From Lachnospiraceae bacterium (GTDB lineage Bacteria; Bacillota; Clostridia; Lachnospirales; Lachnospiraceae): a stretch of DNA of 17,005 nt. The DNA lies in the NCBI GenBank assembly GCA_021205045.1, contig JAJPYH010000068.1, forward strand, positions 1 to 17,005. The letters are read 5' to 3'. The notes below the pieces were generated by a model. That model did not search any database, was not told where the DNA came from, and was given only the letters and a program-made list of their open reading frames with translations. Shown one piece after another: positions 12,697-17,005 of the stretch (positions are counted from its first letter, which is position 1; each line of letters starts with the position of its first letter). The position numbers were made by a program, and so were the translations under genes.

Positions 12697-15051
12697 ATGT
12701 CTGAGAATGATTTTCAGAATCAGAATCCAGCTGTAGTACAGAAAGCAAACTATATTTACTCGCAGATACAGAGCAGGTTTACGGAAGTGCTTGCAAAGAG
12801 TCCCTGCCGCAGGGCCGTCATCGGCTTGAGCGGCGGCTCCGGCTCCGGCAAGACCAGTATTGCGGCAGTTCTGAAGGAATATCTGGAAAGGGACGGCATT
12901 GGCTGTTACGTGCTGACAGGGGACAATTATCCCCGCAGAATCCCAAAATACAATGACGCGGAGCGGCTGCGGATCTACAGGGAATACGGGCTGAGCGGCC
13001 TGGTGAACGGGGGTGTTTATACACCGGAGCGCTTTGCCCTGGTGCAGCAGTGGCAGCGGCAAAACGAGGACGCCGACTTAAAGCACGCCGGGGAGAATCC
13101 CTGGTTCTGGAATTATCTGGACGCGGGGAGGAAGGGCCTGGCCGCTTATCTGGGTTCGTCAAAGGAGCTGGATTTTCAGAAGGTGGAGGCGGTTGTTTCC
13201 TCTTTTCAAGCCGGGGCGGAGAAAATCTGGTTTCGCAAAATGGGCCGGGAGGAGACGGAGGTCTGGTATGAAGAGACGGATTTTCAGGACATTCAGGTGC
13301 TTCTGATTGAGTGGACCCACGCCAACAGCAGTTATTTTCAGGGGGTGGATTTGTCTGTTTATCTGGACAGCACGCCCCAGGAGACGCTGCTGCGCCGCCT
13401 GATGAGAAACCGGGATACGGGCATCGACAGTCCCTTTACTGCCATGGTGCTGGAGCTTGAGCAGGAGCAGCTGAAAAAACAGGCAAAGGGGGTGGATTTT
13501 GTGTTTTCCGACCGGGTGGACAACGGCCCCATGCTGAACGCCTATCCGGACAGTCTGGGCGGAAAGCTTTCTGAAATCAACAGGCTGTTGGAGACGCCTC
13601 AATGGCTGGGTGCCTTTCAGTCCTTCTATATTCTTCCCAGCCTTTACCATTCGGATCTGGACCGGGGCTTTTCGGTCATTGATTACGGGCTCAATGAGGA
13701 GTACGCCGGGCGGCAGGACTTAGAGGAGCTGAACCGCCTGGGGGTGGACCTGAAGCTGGATTTTATTTTAAATCATGCTTCCGTGAACTCGCCCCAGTTT
13801 CAGGATTTATTGAAAAACGGGGAGAATTCCAGGTACCGGGATTTCTTTATCGACTGGAATCAGTTCTGGGAGGGCTGCGGGGAAATGACGCCGGAGGGCT
13901 ATATTTTTCCGCGAAATGAACTGATCAAGGACATGTTTTTCCGAAAGCCGGGGCTGCCCCTTCTGATGGTGCCCTTCCCGGACGGCAGGAAGGTGCCCTA
14001 CTGGAATACCTTTTATCAGGAAATCAGGCCGGACGGCAGTTTCCTGGGGCAGATGGACCTGAACATCCATTCCCCGCTGGTGTGGTCTTTTTATGAAAAA
14101 ACTCTCAAGACCCTGGCCGGATACGGGGCGAAGATTGTGCGGCTGGACGCCTTTGCCTATGCGGACAAGCGGCCTGGAGCCAAAAACTTTCTCAATGAGC
14201 CTGGCACCTGGGAGGTACTGACCCGGGTGCAGACCATCGCGGATAAATACGGTCTGACCCTGCTTCCCGAGATTCACGCGAGCTATGATGAAAAGATTTA
14301 TCAGGTGCTGGCCGACAAAGGCTATATGACCTACGACTTCTTCCTGCCGGGGCTTATGCTGGACGCCCTGGAGCGGGGAAACGGCGAGGTGCTGCTTGGC
14401 TGGGCGCAGGAAATCTATGATCAGAAAATCCGTACCGTCAACATGCTGGGCTGCCACGACGGCATTCCGCTGCTGGACTTAAAGGGTCTGCTTTCTGAGG
14501 AGCGGATCGGAGAACTGATCAGAACTGTGGTGAGCCGGGGCGGCTATGTAAAAAACCTCCATGGCCAGAAAAACGTCTACTACCAGGTCAACGCCACCTA
14601 CTACAGCGCCCTGGGGGAGGACGATGACAAGCTCCTGCTGGCCAGAGCCATTCAGCTGTTCATGCCGGGAAAGCCCCAGATCTGGTACCTGGATTTATTT
14701 GCAGGCAAAAATGACCACGCCGCGGTGCAAAGGGCCGGTGCGGGCGGCCACAAGGAGATCAACCGCACCAACCTGACTATGGAGCAGATGGAGGAGCGGA
14801 TGAAGCTGCCGGTGGTGACAGGGCAGCTGGAAATGCTGCGCTTCCGCAATACCTTCCCGGCCTTTGGCTTTGAGGCGGCGATGGAGGCGAAGCTGGAGGG
14901 CAGCAATGGAAATCTTCTCACTATTCGGTGGGAGAACCGGGGATGCAGGGCGGTTCTGAGGGCGGATCTTTCGGATGCTTCCTTCAGAATCAGTGCTTTT
15001 GACAACGCGGGGGAGCGAGTGGTGACGGAAAACGGAGCGGGAGCGAGGTAA
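12697..15051 (+). CDS. Fusion of a P-loop sugar-kinase-like domain with a GH13_18 sucrose(-phosphate) phosphorylase
   Basis: The protein has 784 residues; GGAG lies 9 bases before the ATG. Residues about 1-278 form a P-loop kinase domain of uridine-kinase/PRK type: Walker A GGSGSGKT (46-53), LTGDNYPRR (D76), strand QVLLIEWTHAN, and LID-like RRLMRNRDTG. It resembles the sucrose kinase part of R. gnavus AgaSK. From about residue 279 (MLNAYPDSLGG) a full GH13_18 barrel follows, with nucleophile D484 in VRLDAFAYADK, acid/base E525 in LLPEIHASY, and stabiliser D588 in GCHDGI. In one acceptor loop, bifidobacterial sucrose phosphorylase has YRPRPGLP but this protein has FFRKPGLP (R416, K417); in the other loop D342 is replaced by V627 in HGQKNVYYQVN. 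An added Arg at that place fits sucrose 6F-phosphate phosphorylase. Inferred role: phosphorylate sucrose left by GH36, then yield glucose-1-phosphate and fructose-6-phosphate. It is cytoplasmic. Confidence 0.88.
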   Translation: MSENDFQNQNPAVVQKANYIYSQIQSRFTEVLAKSPCRRAVIGLSGGSGSGKTSIAAVLKEYLERDGIGCYVLTGDNYPRRIPKYNDAERLRIYREYGLSGLVNGGVYTPERFALVQQWQRQNEDADLKHAGENPWFWNYLDAGRKGLAAYLGSSKELDFQKVEAVVSSFQAGAEKIWFRKMGREETEVWYEETDFQDIQVLLIEWTHANSSYFQGVDLSVYLDSTPQETLLRRLMRNRDTGIDSPFTAMVLELEQEQLKKQAKGVDFVFSDRVDNGPMLNAYPDSLGGKLSEINRLLETPQWLGAFQSFYILPSLYHSDLDRGFSVIDYGLNEEYAGRQDLEELNRLGVDLKLDFILNHASVNSPQFQDLLKNGENSRYRDFFIDWNQFWEGCGEMTPEGYIFPRNELIKDMFFRKPGLPLLMVPFPDGRKVPYWNTFYQEIRPDGSFLGQMDLNIHSPLVWSFYEKTLKTLAGYGAKIVRLDAFAYADKRPGAKNFLNEPGTWEVLTRVQTIADKYGLTLLPEIHASYDEKIYQVLADKGYMTYDFFLPGLMLDALERGNGEVLLGWAQEIYDQKIRTVNMLGCHDGIPLLDLKGLLSEERIGELIRTVVSRGGYVKNLHGQKNVYYQVNATYYSALGEDDDKLLLARAIQLFMPGKPQIWYLDLFAGKNDHAAVQRAGAGGHKEINRTNLTMEQMEERMKLPVVTGQLEMLRFRNTFPAFGFEAAMEAKLEGSNGNLLTIRWENRGCRAVLRADLSDASFRISAFDNAGERVVTENGAGAR

Positions 15052-15087
15052 GGCAATATAAAAATAAGATAGGAAAGAAGGAAAACG

Positions 15088-16458
15088 ATGTCTGACACAA
15101 AACAAAATTTACAGGAGTCCCGCGCAAATGATTTCACTCAGGGCAATATTCTGGCAAAGCTGCTTCGATTTATGATGCCCGTGCTGGGAGCCCAGATCCT
15201 CCAGGCCATGTACGGTGCGGTGGACATCCTTGTGGTGGGGCGCTTCGGCACCACCGCGGGAATTTCCGGTGTCTCCACCGGCAGCAGCGTTGTCGCTCTG
15301 GTCACCTTTACCATCACCGGCCTTGCCATGGGCATTACCGTGCTGATCGGCAAATATCTGGGAGAGAAGCGGGAGGACAGAATCGGGAAGGTCATCGGCG
15401 GCGCGGTCTGCTTCTTCGCGGTGCTGTCCGTCATTCTGGCCGCGGTGATGCTCATTTTTGCCAGGCCGTTAGCGGTTCTGATGCAGGCGCCGGAGGAAGC
15501 GGTGGAGTTGACCGCGACCTATGTGCGTATCTGCGGCGGCGGGATCTTCTTCATCATCGCTTATAACGTGATCAGCAGCATCTTCCGGGGTCTTGGCAAT
15601 TCCAGACTTCCTCTGATTTTTGTGGCCATCGCCTGTGCGGTGAATATCATCGGCGACCTGTTGTTTGTGGCGGTATTGGGCATGAATGTGGTCGGAGCAG
15701 CCCTTGCCACAGTCATGGCTCAGGCAGTCAGCGTCATTCTGTCCCTTTTGATCCTGAGAAAACAGGATCTGCCCTTTACAGTCAGAAAAGAGGATATCTG
15801 CTTCAATGAAGAAATCGGCCGGTTTTTCAGGATCGGCCTGCCTATCGCGTTTCAGGAGGTGCTGACTCAGCTGTCCTTCCTGGCTCTCTGCGCCTTCATC
15901 AATCGGCTGGGCCTGGAGCAGTCCTCCGGCTACGGCGTGGCCAATAAGATCGTCAATTTTGTCATGCTGATTCCCGGTTCCCTGTCCCAGTCCATGTCTG
16001 CCTTTGTGGCGCAAAATGTGGGTGCCGGCAAAGAAAAGCGGGCCAGAGAAGCCCTGTTCACCGGCATGGCCGTGGGAATCATACTGGGCGTCTTTACCTG
16101 TATCTTTGTTTATTTCCGTGGCGATCTGCTGGCAGGCATCTTTTCCTCAGACGCCGCGGTTGTGGAACAGGCCGCACTGTACCTGAAAGGCTTCGCGCCG
16201 GAGGCGGTTGCCACCGCCATCCTGTTTTCCTTGGTCGGTTACTTTAACGGCCACAGCCAGACCCTGTTCGTGATGATCCAGGGCCTGGGCCAGACCTTCG
16301 TCGTCCGCCTGCCCATGTCCTATATCATGAGCAGCCGTCCCAACGCCAGCCTGACTGGGATCGGACTTGCGGCGCCCTGCGCCAGTGCTTTTGGAATTCT
16401 GCTGAATGTGATTTATTTTGGGATATATGCGAGGAGGATGAAGAAGGAGAGGCAGTGA
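15088..16458 (+). CDS. MATE-family multidrug/sodium antiporter
   Basis: This is a 456-residue polytopic membrane protein with about 12 helices. It has the MATE pattern: FTQGNILAKLLRFMMPVLGA, then MYGAVDILVVGRFG, and the repeated second half EIGRFFRIGLPIAFQEVLTQL with FVMLIPGSLSQSMSAFVAQN. MATE proteins export drugs or metabolites in exchange for Na+ or H+. The ATG has AAGAAGG just upstream. It starts 36 bases after the fusion gene with no terminator between, so it is probably co-transcribed, though no link to sugar use is evident. The substrate is unknown. Its TGA stop directly abuts the remnant of another gene. Confidence 0.95.
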   Translation: MSDTKQNLQESRANDFTQGNILAKLLRFMMPVLGAQILQAMYGAVDILVVGRFGTTAGISGVSTGSSVVALVTFTITGLAMGITVLIGKYLGEKREDRIGKVIGGAVCFFAVLSVILAAVMLIFARPLAVLMQAPEEAVELTATYVRICGGGIFFIIAYNVISSIFRGLGNSRLPLIFVAIACAVNIIGDLLFVAVLGMNVVGAALATVMAQAVSVILSLLILRKQDLPFTVRKEDICFNEEIGRFFRIGLPIAFQEVLTQLSFLALCAFINRLGLEQSSGYGVANKIVNFVMLIPGSLSQSMSAFVAQNVGAGKEKRAREALFTGMAVGIILGVFTCIFVYFRGDLLAGIFSSDAAVVEQAALYLKGFAPEAVATAILFSLVGYFNGHSQTLFVMIQGLGQTFVVRLPMSYIMSSRPNASLTGIGLAAPCASAFGILLNVIYFGIYARRMKKERQ

Positions 16459-16747
16459 TTGGCCGATGAGAAAAAACAGCAGCTTTCAGAAGGGTATGAG
16501 CTACCAATGAGCGTCAATATGAAGGAGGTAATGGGAAGTATGTGCAATCTGAGCGATTTGTTAATTGAAGATGATAAAAAAAACAGGGGTTCAGCAGGAA
16601 CGAAAAAGAAAAGAGAAAGAGAAGATCCGCGAGGTAACACAGATGGTGAAAAACCTGATGATGAATTTGGGCTGGACCGCAGAGCAGGCGTTCAACAATC
16701 TTGGCCTGCCGGAAGATGTGCGTAAAAATGTCATGAAAAATATGTAG
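16459..16747 (+). pseudogene. C-terminal remnant of an Rpn-type PD-(D/E)XK nuclease/transposase gene, frameshifted
   Basis: Immediately after the MATE stop the same frame reads LADEKKQQLSEGYELPMSVN, then MKEVMGSMCNLSDLL. This resembles the region before the coiled tail of Rpn-family (recombination-promoting nuclease, PD-(D/E)XK) proteins of Lachnospiraceae. After an A8 run near 16574-16581 the sequence continues in the +1 frame, with a basic helical stretch (KRKEKEKIREV) and MNLGWTAEQAFNNLGLPEDV, ending at TAG 16745-16747. The nuclease domain is missing, and one extra A explains the frame change. Residual translation from ATG 16507 (MSVNMKEV) is possible but the piece cannot be functional as a nuclease. 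Family assignment is by eye. Confidence 0.6.
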
Positions 16748-16797
16748 TCCTGCTTTTGCCTTTTCAATGGTACGACAAATTGAATAGCTGAATATGA

Positions 16798-16840
16798 GAG
16801 CGTATTCTGTTTCCGGGAAGGGGAACAGGGTACGCTCTTT
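16798..16840 (+). terminator. Long hairpin, probable terminator
   Basis: GAGCGTATTCTGTTTCC (16798-16814) pairs with GGGAACAGGGTACGCTC (16821-16837) over 17 bp, including three G-U pairs, around the loop GGGAAG. Only TTT follows, so the T-tract is short. It would stop transcripts from the MATE gene and the remnant behind it. Confidence 0.6.
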
Positions 16841-17005
16841 GTGGTGATAGAAATCACAAATTTTGATTTCAAAAAGCTATATTCATCACTGCTTATTCCA
16901 GACCTGTAATTGCTGAAAATCGCAAGGACACTTCATTCGTTTTTTGAGATAGACTGTCAAGCATTTTTGAAAATGTCCCGAAAAATCTTTAACATTAGCC
17001 CCGAC
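16841..17005. other. AT-rich end of window with no recognised gene
   Basis: No ORF here is convincing on either strand. A small hairpin (GAAATCA 16850-16856 / TGATTTC 16864-16870) is visible. The last 60 bases, containing GACTGTCAAGCATTTTTG, could be the edge of another element, but I cannot identify it from this much sequence. Confidence 0.3.

Noticed and set aside
16571..16584. A AAA AAC heptamer as a programmed -1 frameshift site in the Rpn-type remnant
   Set aside because: The two coding halves are related by a +1, not a -1, change, so a simple one-base insertion in the A run explains it better.
1..17005. CRISPR array, tRNA or rRNA genes
   Set aside because: No regularly spaced repeats with variable spacers and no tRNA- or rRNA-like sequence were seen; the only regular array is the coding 59-bp tandem repeat.

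Overview
The window looks like part of a gut Firmicute genome, most likely Lachnospiraceae or a close clostridial relative. This rests on strong GGAGG-type ribosome binding sites, the gene families present (GH36, GH13_18, family-1 binding protein, Rpn-type remnant) and their arrangement. No rRNA or other taxonomic marker is present, so the placement is an inference.

Positions 1 to about 5800 are AT-rich accessory DNA. They hold a run of small secreted or membrane proteins of unknown function (1-2034), at least one of them frameshifted. Next come a terminator and the two ends of an internally deleted metallo-beta-lactamase-fold gene (2190-2335). Two unrelated proteins that each join an AAA-type ATPase to a PD-(D/E)XK nuclease-like domain follow (2558-3865 and 4064-5746), separated by a degraded ORF carrying a long inverted repeat.

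Positions 5803 to about 15050 are visibly richer in G+C and form a raffinose-family-oligosaccharide and sucrose locus. A divergent AraC-type regulator (minus strand) faces a lipoprotein sugar-binding protein, two ABC permeases, a GH36 alpha-galactosidase, and a 784-residue protein that fuses a P-loop kinase domain to a complete GH13_18 sucrose(-phosphate) phosphorylase domain. The transporter would import raffinose or a related sugar. GH36 would release galactose and leave sucrose, the kinase domain would phosphorylate sucrose, and the GH13_18 domain would split the phosphorylated sucrose with phosphate into glucose-1-phosphate and fructose-6-phosphate. In Ruminococcus gnavus the kinase domain is joined to the GH36 enzyme (AgaSK) and the phosphorylase is separate. 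Here the kinase sits on the phosphorylase instead. This rearranged fusion is the most interesting feature of the window. No transporter ATPase is encoded here, so a shared MsmX/MsmK-type ATPase elsewhere is probably used.

The operon also carries unusual non-coding structure. A 59-bp tandem repeat between the two permeases creates two micro-ORFs that overlap stop-to-start. A 10-bp-arm inverted repeat lies before the GH36 gene. A promoter made from an 18-bp tandem duplication is followed directly by a perfect 12-bp palindrome, ahead of the fusion gene.

The right end holds a MATE-family efflux transporter (15088-16458), then a 5'-truncated, frameshifted remnant of an Rpn-type PD-(D/E)XK gene, a hairpin terminator, and about 165 bases with no recognisable gene.
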